Assembly (NCBI GenBank): GCA_964652565.1
Contig: CAZZEC010000004.1
Coordinates: forward strand, 13,211 to 77,210
Direction: 5' to 3'
Origin: JBCCTX01 sp964652565
Lineage (GTDB): Bacteria; Bacteroidota; Bacteroidia; J057
Length of the DNA stretch: 64,000 nucleotides
How positions within the stretch are numbered: position 1 is the stretch's first letter; every line of letters starts with the position of its first letter. Below are positions 10,357 to 20,402 of this stretch, one piece after another. The position numbers and the translations under genes are program-made. The notes beneath the pieces were generated by a model. That model searched no databases. It was not told where the DNA came from and was given only the letters and a program-made list of their open reading frames with translations.

Positions 10357-12068
10357 AAGACAGAAGAATTACTCCATATTCGGGTTCGCCAACCATCATT
10401 AGTAGCTTCGGATATTAGCCCCCAATTCTCTCCATAATTCTCTTTGAGTCTGGACTTGATGTATTTCAATCCAGTCCCATCTTCGCCTCCTACTGCCTTT
10501 CGATTTTTCCCATAAATTCGTAGTTCATATCCCCCTACTTCCAAATACTCCAAATGCATGCGTATTTTTCCATCGGACCCGGGTTCACTATGACTGATCG
10601 CATTCTCGATAAGCGTATGAAAAATTGCAGGAGGAACTTTTCTGTTCCTGGGGATATTTTCCCAGGAAAATTCATAGTCTATTTCTTTTCGAAATCGCAT
10701 TAGCGCAATATGTTGTTGGCACAGTTCGAGTTCCTGTTCCAAAGGGATAAGTTTTTTTTCTGAAATATCGCTCATTATCTCAAATTCCCTGGCTAAGGCC
10801 TCAATAAAAGATACGCTTTCTTTGGGAGATTCTTCAATCCACTCCATCAATGAAGTGAGGGTATTCATGATAAAATGCGGTTGAATATTCTTTTTTAGCA
10901 GCTCGTTTTGCAGACGAGTCGATAAAAGCAGAGAGGCCTCATAAGCTCGTTGTTGTTCTCTGGCACGCTGTGCCAAGAGATACATCATGGTTACGACCAG
11001 TACGCTAAAGGCAATAAATAGGGTGATATCATAGGCATGTAACATGGAGGTCCATGCCCTGGGAAAGAAGCCAACGATCATTCCTGCCAAAATAACTGCA
11101 CAAAGCATAATTCTACTTTCTGCCTTTCTCTTGAAGACTGCGTAAGCCGCAATAACAAGGGAAATACCCCACATCCACTCCCCCAGGATTTGATTAATAA
11201 GATCCATATTAAACATATGGATTGCACTGTTGACTATGTATATAAACAATATCACTATACTCAACGCATACTTAAAAGAGATTTGAAAATATAATAGGAA
11301 AAAAAGTGGTATGAGATAAGCAATCACAAAATGCAGTATAAAAATTACACCCAGCCGTATGGGATGCCAATGGAAGGGATAGGGATAATAGAACTTTGCA
11401 TACTCTATGAGGAGAAGTGTAAAGAATAGGAAGCATATGAGAGAAAAAATGATTGTGACACATTCACGTTTTCGAAGTATAAATATCAACAAATAATATA
11501 GGGAGGCCATAAAGTAAACGCCTGCCAGGACGAAGAAAACGCCTGAGATAGAGAGATCCGTTATTTGTGATTGAAGGTATTCTTCAAGATAAAATTGGTT
11601 CCAGGTAGGAAAGCCCCAATTGGGAGAATGGTAATTGGACACGCGAAAAGCAACCGAATGTACACCAAGACTGAGTAAACTGTCAGGCACCAAAGCTTGG
11701 CTAATAAACTGTCCAGGCACTTCAGTCTCTCTGCTCTTCCCCACTACCCCATTTTTTTTGATCAAATTCCCATCCCAATACATTTCATAGGAGCCAGTTG
11801 AAATAACCTGCATTCCCATATGTTCAACCTTATCGGTAAGAGAATCGCAGGAAATGTAAAATCTTACCCAATAATTCCCAATCGTATTGATATATCCCGA
11901 ATGATCCCATAAGCTGTGATCATAGTGAGTGTCTGCCCAATGCATACTATCTCCTGTCATAATTACACGTTCAAAGGGATAGCGAAGGAAATCTTGGGCA
12001 AAACAACTCGATACCCCTCCTGCTAATATGAAGATCAGAAGAAGAAGTTTTTGAGTAAATGTATCCAT
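10353..12068 (-). CDS. LytS-like sensor histidine kinase with extracytoplasmic jelly-roll-type domain and 7 TM
   Basis: 571 residues from the ATG at 12068 (MDTFTQKLLLLIFILAGG, signal peptide ending near SCFAQ); an upstream in-frame ATG at 12107 adds 13 residues and is less likely. After the signal peptide comes a soluble extracytoplasmic domain (about 25-185) of 7TMR-DISM-like arrangement, then about seven membrane segments (about 190-390), a short coiled coil (RAREQQRAYEASLLLSTRLQ), and a His_kinase domain with the phospho-His in IQPHFIMNTL and the ATP-binding N-box LIENAISHS. The G-rich tail is GTGLKYIKSRL. This is the HisKA-less LytS/YehU architecture that pairs with LytTR regulators, as here. 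The ligand is unknown. Confidence 0.9.
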   Translation of the reverse strand: MDTFTQKLLLLIFILAGGVSSCFAQDFLRYPFERVIMTGDSMHWADTHYDHSLWDHSGYINTIGNYWVRFYISCDSLTDKVEHMGMQVISTGSYEMYWDGNLIKKNGVVGKSRETEVPGQFISQALVPDSLLSLGVHSVAFRVSNYHSPNWGFPTWNQFYLEEYLQSQITDLSISGVFFVLAGVYFMASLYYLLIFILRKRECVTIIFSLICFLFFTLLLIEYAKFYYPYPFHWHPIRLGVIFILHFVIAYLIPLFFLLYFQISFKYALSIVILFIYIVNSAIHMFNMDLINQILGEWMWGISLVIAAYAVFKRKAESRIMLCAVILAGMIVGFFPRAWTSMLHAYDITLFIAFSVLVVTMMYLLAQRAREQQRAYEASLLLSTRLQNELLKKNIQPHFIMNTLTSLMEWIEESPKESVSFIEALAREFEIMSDISEKKLIPLEQELELCQQHIALMRFRKEIDYEFSWENIPRNRKVPPAIFHTLIENAISHSEPGSDGKIRMHLEYLEVGGYELRIYGKNRKAVGGEDGTGLKYIKSRLKENYGENWGLISEATNDGWRTRIWSNSSVL

Positions 12069-12199
12069 AACCAAAGGTATACAGGTCTGTCGTAAATTTA
12101 GTACCATTCACAATGTGTAGGTGCTTCTTACATGATTTTTTAGTGTTGTTCACAGAATTAGGAGATATACTTGGGAAAACACTTGAAAATATCTGCATC

Positions 12200-13591
12200 A
12201 TGAAAAGAAATAATCTCATTTCAGCATTAACTGGTATCCTCCTAATTGCTTTACAGTCTTCCTTTGCACAAGTCTCCAATTACCCTCTAGTTATAGCCAA
12301 AGCAGATACCCTGTTACAACAAGGTATTTCTTTCGGAGAAGTGGTAGGGTGGACAGCGGGAATATATGCCGACGGTAACATCTTGTGGGAAGGTGGGGCA
12401 GGCTATCTTGATCGGGAAAATGACTTAACCGCAACTCCCCAGATGATCCATCGGACTGCGTCTATTGCTAAGCCTATGACTGCTATTGCCATTTTGCAAT
12501 TAGTGGAGCAAGGAAAAATCCAACTAGATGAGCCAATCCAAACCTATGTCCCCGAATTCCCAAAGAAACCTGAAGGAAAAATCACTGTTAGACATCTACT
12601 TACACATACATCGGGAATCAATGCCTATAAAAATCGCCTGGATGGGATTTCTTTCAAGGAATACAATAGCCATCTGCATGCTATGGAGAAGTTTCAAGAT
12701 CGAGACCTGGTAGGAGAACCCGGCAATGTCTATCAATATACCACCTATGGTTATGTCGTCCTTGGGGCGATCATAGAAAAGGTAAGCGGTATGAGATATG
12801 AGGACTATATGAAACAAAACATCTGGGAACCTGCAGGCATGCTACATACTTCACCTGAAAAACACAAGGTTGAAGTAGAGAACAAGTCGAAATTGTACAA
12901 GCGCAAGAAGGGCAAGCTAAAGGATGATATCAATACAAATATCAGCGTGAAGGTTGCAGGAGGAGGCCTACAGACTACTGCAGGAGACCTACTCCGCTTT
13001 GGGGAAGCTGTAATCTCAAACAAACTCATCGAAGCTAATACCTTGGAAATGATGCTTCAAGATCCGGGGATACGTCCTAAAGAAGCTGGAAACCCTTATG
13101 GCATGGGTTGGTTTTTATATAATACAGATCCTGACAATCGAATCATTGGCCATAGTGGTGCACAGGCAGGCACCAGTACCCAATTGCTCATCATGCCTGA
13201 TCAAGGCATCGTGATAGCTTGCCTCAGTAATACTCGAGGTAGCTATGCATGGGGCCTTACCTGGCAATTGCTCGAACTCGTTCAAAACCCTGAGGCCCTG
13301 GAACAACCGCTCATGAAACGTGTAGAGTTGCCGCGAGCAGCACTGGACAAATTCGTGGGCTCATATGACTTCGGCAAGTCAGGAACGCTCAAAATCAAGC
13401 GTAAAGGAGATCAACTGTACTCGTATCTCAATCAATTCAAGGGGCTTAAGCTATATCCAGCTAGTAAGAACATGATCTTCTATCGCAATATTCCGGCTTA
13501 TTTCAACTTTGAATTTGATGACCAGGGAGAGATTGTCAAAACATCATATACACAAGATGGGAAGACTTTTCACCCCAAAAAGATTGAGTAA
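12200..13591 (+). CDS. Exported serine hydrolase, class C beta-lactamase/penicillin-binding family
   Basis: 463 residues from the ATG at 12200, chosen because it starts a clean signal peptide (MKRNNLISALTGILLIALQSSFAQ); the open frame goes back to 12113 without a plausible start. Class C/AmpC-like fold: SxxK motif SIAK in RTASIAKPMTAIAI, the second-motif tyrosine in YQYTTYGYVVLGAI, and the HSG triad equivalent in IIGHSGAQAG. The C-terminal roughly 100 residues form a small lipocalin-like extension (VGSYDFGKSGTLKIKRKGDQL), common in this family. These enzymes include D-aminopeptidases, esterases and PBPs, so a beta-lactamase label would be unsafe. It is divergent from the LytS/LytTR pair with 130 bp between them. 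Confidence 0.88.
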   Translation: MKRNNLISALTGILLIALQSSFAQVSNYPLVIAKADTLLQQGISFGEVVGWTAGIYADGNILWEGGAGYLDRENDLTATPQMIHRTASIAKPMTAIAILQLVEQGKIQLDEPIQTYVPEFPKKPEGKITVRHLLTHTSGINAYKNRLDGISFKEYNSHLHAMEKFQDRDLVGEPGNVYQYTTYGYVVLGAIIEKVSGMRYEDYMKQNIWEPAGMLHTSPEKHKVEVENKSKLYKRKKGKLKDDINTNISVKVAGGGLQTTAGDLLRFGEAVISNKLIEANTLEMMLQDPGIRPKEAGNPYGMGWFLYNTDPDNRIIGHSGAQAGTSTQLLIMPDQGIVIACLSNTRGSYAWGLTWQLLELVQNPEALEQPLMKRVELPRAALDKFVGSYDFGKSGTLKIKRKGDQLYSYLNQFKGLKLYPASKNMIFYRNIPAYFNFEFDDQGEIVKTSYTQDGKTFHPKKIE

Positions 13592-13694
13592 AGACTGTTT
13601 CTCATAGGACAGTTGATTATAAAACGTTAGTTGTAATAAGCAGCTTTACGCACAAATTGCATGGTAATTTAGGGTTGATATAAGTCAATTTTTC

Positions 13695-14504
13695 CTATTT
13701 TACATTACTTTTTGCTTCTTCCCAATATCCTACAAATCCGAAAAAAACTAAGCATCCCAGACTTATCCATTCCACATTTGTAATCCCCCCCCAATAGGTA
13801 AGCCCGGTAGGGTCACCATCCGGCCCATATTCAAAGCCAATCAAGCCAGGATAAGCATAGGGCCAGTACGCTGCAAGATCCATACGCTTGACAAATAGTA
13901 AAAATAAAGCAATAATAAATCCCGACATTCCAATAGCAATGGGAATGATGAAGTTTTTCCATCTTAAACTCAACCAAAACTGTATTGCTACAATACCTAA
14001 CAGCGAAAGTATAGAATGTCCAGAGGTTTTTACATACATCCCAATAGGGGGTACTCTTTCAATGAATTGATAACTAGGCCTAAATATTTCCAGGACATAG
14101 CCACTAATGATAACTGAACACACAAATAGCAGATGTGTTAATACCAGAAGTGCAATCGAAATCAATAACTTAGATAAATAAATATTTTGTTTTGTTACAG
14201 GAAGAGAATACAAGTATTTCCAAGATGACGATACGTGTTCGTAATGGAAAAGCGAACCATTAAGGAGAATCACGTAAGGTATCGCCAGCAGCATAGTTAT
14301 CATTACGTACCCGAAGTGATAATATACAATCCAGGAATTGTATTCAGGATCGGAAAGTGCTTCATATTTAGCCAGAAAAATGATAAATACCATCACTGTT
14401 GTAAATAAACCACCAATGAGAGAAATCCAGAGAATTGGGGTACGCTTGAGTTTAAGTAACTCTGCATGAATACTCAGCCAGTTTTGATTAAGAAAAAGTT
14501 GCAT
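13695..14504 (-). CDS. ABC-2-type transporter permease
   Basis: 269-residue integral membrane protein with about six predicted membrane segments (for example PILWISLIGGLFTTVMVFIIF, HFGYVMITMLLAIPYVILLN, ISIALLVLTHLLFVCSVIISG, ILSLLGIVAIQFWLS, IAIGMSGFIIALFLLFV). Hydropathy layout and the partner gene match ABC-2 permeases of the lantibiotic/bacitracin-immunity type (NatB/BcrB-like). It lies 36 bp downstream of the ATPase gene on the same strand, so the two almost certainly form one exporter. Substrate unknown. The divergent LytS/LytTR pair at 15683 is a candidate regulator or sensor. Confidence 0.82.
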   Translation of the reverse strand: MQLFLNQNWLSIHAELLKLKRTPILWISLIGGLFTTVMVFIIFLAKYEALSDPEYNSWIVYYHFGYVMITMLLAIPYVILLNGSLFHYEHVSSSWKYLYSLPVTKQNIYLSKLLISIALLVLTHLLFVCSVIISGYVLEIFRPSYQFIERVPPIGMYVKTSGHSILSLLGIVAIQFWLSLRWKNFIIPIAIGMSGFIIALFLLFVKRMDLAAYWPYAYPGLIGFEYGPDGDPTGLTYWGGITNVEWISLGCLVFFGFVGYWEEAKSNVK

Positions 14505-14540
14505 AAGATTATTGTTAAGAATGAGTAGGAGATATATTTA

Positions 14541-15461
14541 TTATATAGCGGAATTTTCAGTCAGATTGATGAATAAATTTTCAAGGTCATTTTTTTGTAT
14601 ACTTACCTCATATACCTTAATAGCCTGTATATGAAGCATTTTGGAAATATCAGGTATTTGCTCTCGGCTATCTAGCATTACGTTCAAGTAATCATGATCA
14701 TTCATTTCGACCTGATATTTTTCAGATAATACCGACAAGGCTTGTGCATTATCAGAGGTAATAATTTTCACCATAAGATGTTGATCTTTGAGTTGTTCTA
14801 GCGCATGAATAGTTCCTTCGAAAATGATCGTTCCATTTTTGATGATACCTACCTGTGTGGCAATTTTTTCTATTTCAGAAAGCAAATGACTGGATAACAA
14901 AATTGTTTTCCCTGTTTGGTGAAGGCGCTGTATGATTTTCCTTATTTCGATAATCCCTGAAGGATCAAGTCCATTAGTTGGCTCATCCAAAATGAGTAAT
15001 TCAGGGTCTGAAAGTAATGCGATACCTAAACCCAGCCGCTGTTTCATCCCTGTAGAATAATTTTTAGTCAGTTTTTTTCGATGTTGGGATAAATTTACAA
15101 GGTCCAATACTTCTGAGATTCTATTTTCATTAACTCGAAGGTACTTACATGCTATTTTTACGTTTTCCTCACCACTCAAATGCTTATACAATGAGGGGGA
15201 CTCTATCAATGATCCAATCTTAGATAAAATTTCTAACCGATGAGATTGAATGTCTTTTCCAAATATTCGAACACTACCACTATGAGGTGCCAATAATCCC
15301 AATAAAGTTCGAATAGTAGTACTTTTACCAGCTCCATTGACACCCAGGAAACCGTAAATCGCACCTTTGGATACGGATAAATTCAGTCGATCTAGAATTA
15401 ACCTATTTCGAGTATATCCAGTGTTTAAGCCTGAGACTGAAATAATCGGGTAATCATTCAT
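14541..15461 (-). CDS. ABC-2-type transporter ATP-binding protein
   Basis: 306-residue ABC ATPase. Walker A GVNGAGKST, Q-loop in GSLIESPSLYKHLSGEEN, signature YSTGMKQRLGLGIAL (the usual LSGG-type position reads STGM, as in the CcmA/BcrA class), Walker B LLILDEPTNGLDPSG, H-loop LLSSHLLSEIEK. The C-terminal roughly 80 residues are a variable DrrA/BcrA-type extension. Likely energises the adjacent permease. The start MNDYPIISVSGL is conventional. 221 bp separate it from the divergent kinase gene. Confidence 0.93.
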   Translation of the reverse strand: MNDYPIISVSGLNTGYTRNRLILDRLNLSVSKGAIYGFLGVNGAGKSTTIRTLLGLLAPHSGSVRIFGKDIQSHRLEILSKIGSLIESPSLYKHLSGEENVKIACKYLRVNENRISEVLDLVNLSQHRKKLTKNYSTGMKQRLGLGIALLSDPELLILDEPTNGLDPSGIIEIRKIIQRLHQTGKTILLSSHLLSEIEKIATQVGIIKNGTIIFEGTIHALEQLKDQHLMVKIITSDNAQALSVLSEKYQVEMNDHDYLNVMLDSREQIPDISKMLHIQAIKVYEVSIQKNDLENLFINLTENSAI

Positions 15462-15682
15462 GAGATTCTATTAATAATGATACAAATAAAGAAATGTTGA
15501 ATTCAACAGAAGTGAAGGTATGAAGTGGGTGGATCAATTGTAATTTATAATGACAAATAGCTGATAAGTCATGACATAATGATGATAATCCCAAATTATT
15601 TGTTTTAAGACGTTGATCTTAATTTATTAGCCGTTCATCATCTTTTATTGCTAATGTTAATCGAGTATGAGAAATTGCTTAT

Positions 15683-17203
15683 ATGAGTATAGTTTCTAAA
15701 AGGATATTGATGAGAACAGTTACTAAACTATTCATTGTTAATGACTTATGGTTATTTATTACCCTGTTACTATTTGTTAGCTATTTTCTGTTGTTATTTG
15801 GAGGAGGAAACACCTATTTAGATTATATCCAAAATTTTCTCACATTATCTATCATTTTCAGTCCTGTATTACTCTTTGTAGGTGTAAGAAATAAAATCAC
15901 AGAGAAATTACCATTCATCGCATTAGCTATAATATGGGTATTTTGTTTTATACTCTACCCTATCATCATTTATCAATGTATGACGTACAACTATAACGGC
16001 TGGTTGGAAATTTGGTATCTTCCCTCAAAGCTTCCTTCTCCTCAGGATATTTGGTTGTATGTAGGTGCGGGACTACTGTTAACAGAGTTAATTGTACAAA
16101 CAAATGAATTTCTTATACACATACTCCAAAAGAGATTTGTATTTCAATTTATGGGGCTTGAAACAATATTACTATCCTTCATATTGTTAATCGCATTGGT
16201 TTTTGCTATTGCTGTCACCTTTAATATTCGAGATACAGAAATGTTGAATGGTATCTCTCCTACTCTAGGACGAACTATATTGAACATGTTTTTGAATACC
16301 ATTCAATTATTTATACTGGGCTTAACCTACTATTTCTTTTACGCACTCAATCACTATCTCCTTATCCCCTACATATTAAAACCCAAAGGAGTTATATATT
16401 ATGCATTTTCTATAGCATCTGTAATATTATTATTCTACCCCATTTTTGTATTTATCATTCGACAGATGCCCATCGTTCATGAATTAAATACCTTTAGTTT
16501 TATAAGAAGTAATATAGTATTCGCTGAAGATGGAGGATTTATCCCTTTCATTATTATGACCTTAAGCTTACCTATCATTGTATCCAACCAATGGTTTCGT
16601 CAACACCATAGGCTAGCTACACTGGAAAATGAAAAAACCGCCACGGAATTGAACTTATTAAAGCAACAAATCAATCCTCACTTTTTTTTTAACACCCTAA
16701 ATAATTTATATGCGCTCAGTCTGATTAAACACGATCAAACTCCTAAAGTGATCTTACAATTGTCAGAAATGATGAGTTATGTTATTTATAAAGGACAGGA
16801 GAGTACCGTAATGCTTTCAGAAGAATTGAAATACATTGAAGATTATATTGACCTACAAATGATAAGAATACATAAGCCATTCGATTACCAGTTCGAAAAA
16901 AAAATTATCAATTTCAATCAATCAGTACCACCTTTGTTATTTATCATCTTCGTAGAGAATGCATTTAAACACGGTATAGAACCTGCTGGGGGGAATTGTT
17001 ATTTATATTTAACGATGAAAAATGAGTCAAACACAATCGAATTCACGTGTAGAAACTCTGTTGAAGAGATACAATCAAACTCTCGTGGGATTGGATTATA
17101 TAATCTACGCAAAAGATTAGAACTACAATTTCCAGATCAATACGAATTAGATATTGTTCATTCGGATTGTGAATTTACAGCTCGCTTGAAACTCTATTTA
17201 TGA
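15683..17203 (+). CDS. LytS-like membrane sensor histidine kinase
   Basis: 506 residues with about eight membrane segments in the first 300 residues and no large extracytoplasmic domain, then a linker helix (HHRLATLENEKTATELNLLKQQ) and a His_kinase domain: phospho-His in INPHFFFNTLNNLYAL, N-box FVENAFKHG, G-box SRGIGLYNLRKRLELQF. A second in-frame ATG at 15710 (MRTVTKLF) could be the true start. The stop overlaps the LytTR gene start by 4 bp (ATGA). Two-component partner: the next gene. It is divergent from the ABC-2 exporter, an arrangement seen where the kinase senses exporter substrate or state; that link is inference. Confidence 0.9.
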   Translation: MSIVSKRILMRTVTKLFIVNDLWLFITLLLFVSYFLLLFGGGNTYLDYIQNFLTLSIIFSPVLLFVGVRNKITEKLPFIALAIIWVFCFILYPIIIYQCMTYNYNGWLEIWYLPSKLPSPQDIWLYVGAGLLLTELIVQTNEFLIHILQKRFVFQFMGLETILLSFILLIALVFAIAVTFNIRDTEMLNGISPTLGRTILNMFLNTIQLFILGLTYYFFYALNHYLLIPYILKPKGVIYYAFSIASVILLFYPIFVFIIRQMPIVHELNTFSFIRSNIVFAEDGGFIPFIIMTLSLPIIVSNQWFRQHHRLATLENEKTATELNLLKQQINPHFFFNTLNNLYALSLIKHDQTPKVILQLSEMMSYVIYKGQESTVMLSEELKYIEDYIDLQMIRIHKPFDYQFEKKIINFNQSVPPLLFIIFVENAFKHGIEPAGGNCYLYLTMKNESNTIEFTCRNSVEEIQSNSRGIGLYNLRKRLELQFPDQYELDIVHSDCEFTARLKLYL

Positions 17204-17907
17204 AACTCAGTGCTCTCATTATTGATGATGAGCCACTTGCTCATCGCATTATTTTGGAATATGTCCAGGATATCCCATTCATAGAAATTATGGGTCAATG
17301 TTATCAAGCATCAGATGCATATTCTCTATTGAATCAACATACCATAGAACTGATATTTTTAGATATAAACATGCCCAAAATAAAAGGGATAGAGTTTCTC
17401 CATTCTCTTAGAACGAAACCCTTGATAATTATCACCTCTGCCCACAGGGAATATGCTTTGGAAGGATTTGAATTAGATGTAAGTGATTATTTGTTAAAAC
17501 CTTACAGCTTTCAAAGATTCTTGAAGGCGGTTCATAAAGCGTATGACCAACATCGTCTCCAACATACTCAAAGGTCTATTCAGGAGCCAGAAACGCATGT
17601 ACCTCAGCAAATTTTCATCAGATCTGATAAAAAGATGGTACAATTAGATCTTTCCAGGATATACTATCTGGAAAGTTTCGGTAATTTTGTGAAAGTATGG
17701 TTGGAAGAAAGATATTATCTTACTGCTCGTACCTTATCCAGTTTTGAGCCTCAACTCCCTTTTCCGCAATTTATTCGCGTCCATAAATCATTCCTTTGTC
17801 ATATGAAGTATATTGAGTATGTAGAAGGCAATACAATCGTAATGAAAAATAATATCCAACTACCTGTGGGAAAAAATTACAAAAAAAACCTCAAGGATTT
17901 GTGGTAA
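17200..17907 (+). CDS. LytTR-family response regulator
   Basis: 235 residues. Receiver domain: acidic pair in IIDDEPLAHR, phospho-Asp in IFLDINMPKIKG (about residue 55), Thr/Ser in IIITSAHREYA, Lys in LLKPYSF. LytTR domain from about residue 140: IFIRSDKKMVQLDLSRIYYLE, FIRVHKSFLCHMKYIEYVEG, LPVGKNYKKNLKDLW. Overlaps the kinase stop codon by 4 bp. Converges with the cation exchanger gene 30 bp downstream. Probable target is the neighbouring ABC-2 exporter promoter between 15462 and 15682; no LytTR direct repeat was confirmed there. Confidence 0.92.
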   Translation: MKLSALIIDDEPLAHRIILEYVQDIPFIEIMGQCYQASDAYSLLNQHTIELIFLDINMPKIKGIEFLHSLRTKPLIIITSAHREYALEGFELDVSDYLLKPYSFQRFLKAVHKAYDQHRLQHTQRSIQEPETHVPQQIFIRSDKKMVQLDLSRIYYLESFGNFVKVWLEERYYLTARTLSSFEPQLPFPQFIRVHKSFLCHMKYIEYVEGNTIVMKNNIQLPVGKNYKKNLKDLW

Positions 17908-17937
17908 GACAATTTGTTTAAACGTTTATTTCTTGCC

Positions 17938-18897
17938 CTAACCTCTATGCAGCGTAAATCCAATATATCCCACATATAATATAACCAGGATAATTCCATG
18001 CCAGGGGAGTATAGCCCTTCTACCATTGGACCAGGTTGCAAGAAATAGAAGGGAACTGGAAAGAATTAATATCCATATGTCTAAGTTTGTAAAGGAGTTA
18101 AATGAAAGTGGGAAAGCAATTGCACTTATGCCAAGTATGTAAGACAAATTGAAAATATTTGATCCTACAATATTTCCTACAGCTACATCAGTATTTCCCT
18201 TATGTGCGGCGATTACAGAAGTAATCAATTCTGGAAGAGAAGTACCGAGGGCTACAATCGTAAGCCCTATAAAACGCTCGGAAAAACCCAGGTGTAAGGC
18301 AATATCCACTGCACCATTAACTACCCACTTTCCTCCCACAAACAATCCTACTATTCCTATAAAAACCAGGAGTAAAGATCTTGTCCAGGAAAAGCTATAT
18401 CCTGGGACGGGGACCTCTTCCATTAAAGATTGGTTCTGGGAAGTGATAAAAATATAACCCAGAAAGAGCAAAAAGAAGACGAGAAGTATGATCCCATCTA
18501 ATCTACTTATCATCAATGTCTGGGATGATGATAATGAGAAGTTTGCGATGAGACCTACAATTACTGCAATGAGTAAAGAGAAGGGTAATTCAAACCTGAG
18601 TGTACTCTTTTGAATAGGTAGTGGTGCTACACAAGCAGAAATCCCTAATATTAATAGTATATTAGATATATTACTTCCTATAATATTTCCTATAGCAATA
18701 TCCGATTTCCCACTAATTCCTGAGTAAATATTTACCACTAACTCAGGAAGTGAAGTACCAATTGAAATGATTGTCAACCCCACAATCATATCAGATACGT
18801 TAAGATGCCTGGAAATGGCAACAGAACCATCTATCAGCCAAGAAGCACCTTTGATCAATATGATAAACCCCAAAACAAATAAAAAATATGTAAGCAT
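17938..18897 (-). CDS. Ca2+/cation antiporter of the CaCA family (YrbG-like)
   Basis: 319-residue inner-membrane antiporter with about ten membrane segments and the two inverted alpha-repeats that define CaCA exchangers: GTSLPELVVNIYSGISG followed by AIGNIIGSNISN, and GTSLPELITSVIAAHKG followed by AVGNIVGSNIFN. Both carry the GTSLPE and GN-GSN residues that line the ion path. Length matches YrbG/K+-independent Na+/Ca2+ exchangers. Ion specificity is not decidable. Single gene; converges with the LytTR gene. Confidence 0.93.
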   Translation of the reverse strand: MLTYFLFVLGFIILIKGASWLIDGSVAISRHLNVSDMIVGLTIISIGTSLPELVVNIYSGISGKSDIAIGNIIGSNISNILLILGISACVAPLPIQKSTLRFELPFSLLIAVIVGLIANFSLSSSQTLMISRLDGIILLVFFLLFLGYIFITSQNQSLMEEVPVPGYSFSWTRSLLLVFIGIVGLFVGGKWVVNGAVDIALHLGFSERFIGLTIVALGTSLPELITSVIAAHKGNTDVAVGNIVGSNIFNLSYILGISAIAFPLSFNSFTNLDIWILILSSSLLFLATWSNGRRAILPWHGIILVILYVGYIGFTLHRG

Positions 18898-19055
18898 GTA
18901 AGCTAAAATAAGTGCTTTTTTACAAATTATGGATATAACGCAAGGGAAGACTAATAGTTACGCAAAGGGGATTAATAGAAAAAAAGACTTTATAACCTGA
19001 GATTTTAAGGAGGTAATCTGTCATAATTTTCACTATGTTGTTGTCTACATACTCA

Positions 19056-20330
19056 TCAATCTTCAAGAAAAGAACTAGGATAAAGTACCTTTTTGGGAAG
19101 AATCTTGAGCAGTAGTGGTAAAGTGATCGATCCTAAAGGTAGCATAAATATGGTAAGTGCAGGAATAGTTTTGAGTATATCGATCAACTGTTTGCGAACT
19201 TTTTCCTTTTCCTCTGACGTGAGTTCTTCCTTTCGCCATTTGGACAATAATGCTACAAGTTCCTTGGATTCGCTTATTTCCTGAGAGATCCTTCTACGAT
19301 TTTTCTTTACCGCTAATTTAAAACTTACCAAATATCTCTCACTTGCCAATCTGTATATTTGTTTACTTTGTAGATAATGTACCCTGGGTTTGTGTTCTAA
19401 TACAAAGTTTTCTATGGCATCCATGCTAAGCATCATTTCCTGCTCATCCAAATTTAGTGCATATAATAGCTTCCCTAAAAACTCCAATTCAGCATCTTTT
19501 ATCATACGATCTGCGCGAATTGTCAAAATTGTTATTTCGAGAAAATATTTCTTAAGAACCCATGTCCTAACTAATGAAAGATCAATATCTTCCAATTGAA
19601 TCTTTTCATCGATAAATTTTTTGGCAAGCTTCTTTTTATTATTAGGTAGATTGGCGGATTCGAGAAAAAAGTTGAAGAGAATTTTTTCTTCCGTACTTAC
19701 GCGTTTATCAGCATTTGCAGTGGCTGCAATTAACTTGAGCAATAAAATCCTGATAATCTCTCTTTCTTTGGCAAGACCGAAATCAAAATTTCTTCCTTCC
19801 ACTTCAGCCCATTTCACAAAATAGATTAAATCTAAGTATATCAGACTATTGTGGAAGAAGCCAGTCCAAAAATTGCTGAAGCGTCGCTTAATTGCTATCC
19901 TTTGGTCTAGAAGATATTCCATCTGAGAAATATCAGTCCTTGGTCTGTAAAGTACTGAATGCCTGTTTTTCTGATATTCCCTAAACGTATGGTGATAAAA
20001 CCCCTTTACATCAGTCATTACTTTTGCAAATAACCGTTCGATCTCTTGCTCTGAATTATCAGGAGGAGGATATAGATACAATCCACAGTGTATGAAGCTT
20101 TCCGTCATCAATACTTTTACTCTGGCATTTTCATCCCACTCATTTTCTCTGGGATGAGCAACCTGAAATACGGGATGTCCATAAATAAGTCCCGTTGGCT
20201 GCAGAAGTTGATAGAGAAATTCCCCACTCTCCAACGATAGATAAGGTGACAAAGGTATATTACTTTTCAGCAATTGTTGTTTCCTGAAAGTAAGATATTT
20301 TTCTAACCAGCCCTTTTCATTTGGATTCAT
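19056..20330 (-). CDS. TerB-like/LETM1-like domain protein
   Basis: 424 residues from the ATG at 20330 (MNPNEKGWLEKYL); a GTG at 20372 would add 14 residues. The centre (about 200-310) resembles a TerB-like helical domain (LIAATANADKRVSTEEKILFN, TIRADRMIKDAELEFLGKLL). The last roughly 80 residues resemble the LETM1 ribosome-binding-like region: LVALLSKWRKEEL, then IPALTIFMLPLGSITLPLLL and ILPKKVLYPSSF, with one hydrophobic segment. LETM1 in mitochondria is tied to cation homeostasis; the bacterial role is unknown. Downstream of dapB by about 70 bp and co-directional; perhaps the last gene of the parB-DUF5683-dapB unit. Confidence 0.7.
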   Translation of the reverse strand: MNPNEKGWLEKYLTFRKQQLLKSNIPLSPYLSLESGEFLYQLLQPTGLIYGHPVFQVAHPRENEWDENARVKVLMTESFIHCGLYLYPPPDNSEQEIERLFAKVMTDVKGFYHHTFREYQKNRHSVLYRPRTDISQMEYLLDQRIAIKRRFSNFWTGFFHNSLIYLDLIYFVKWAEVEGRNFDFGLAKEREIIRILLLKLIAATANADKRVSTEEKILFNFFLESANLPNNKKKLAKKFIDEKIQLEDIDLSLVRTWVLKKYFLEITILTIRADRMIKDAELEFLGKLLYALNLDEQEMMLSMDAIENFVLEHKPRVHYLQSKQIYRLASERYLVSFKLAVKKNRRRISQEISESKELVALLSKWRKEELTSEEKEKVRKQLIDILKTIPALTIFMLPLGSITLPLLLKILPKKVLYPSSFLED

Positions 20331-20402
20331 CTCCTCAATTAGATTCGTTGTGCAAATCACCTGAATTCTCACTGCAAATCTAACTACTTATTCCAAAAAC
20401 CT

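Noticed and set aside
12200..13591. Naming the serine hydrolase a beta-lactamase resistance gene
   Set aside because: SxxK, Tyr and HSG motifs are shared by esterases, peptidases and PBPs; nothing shows beta-lactam hydrolysis.
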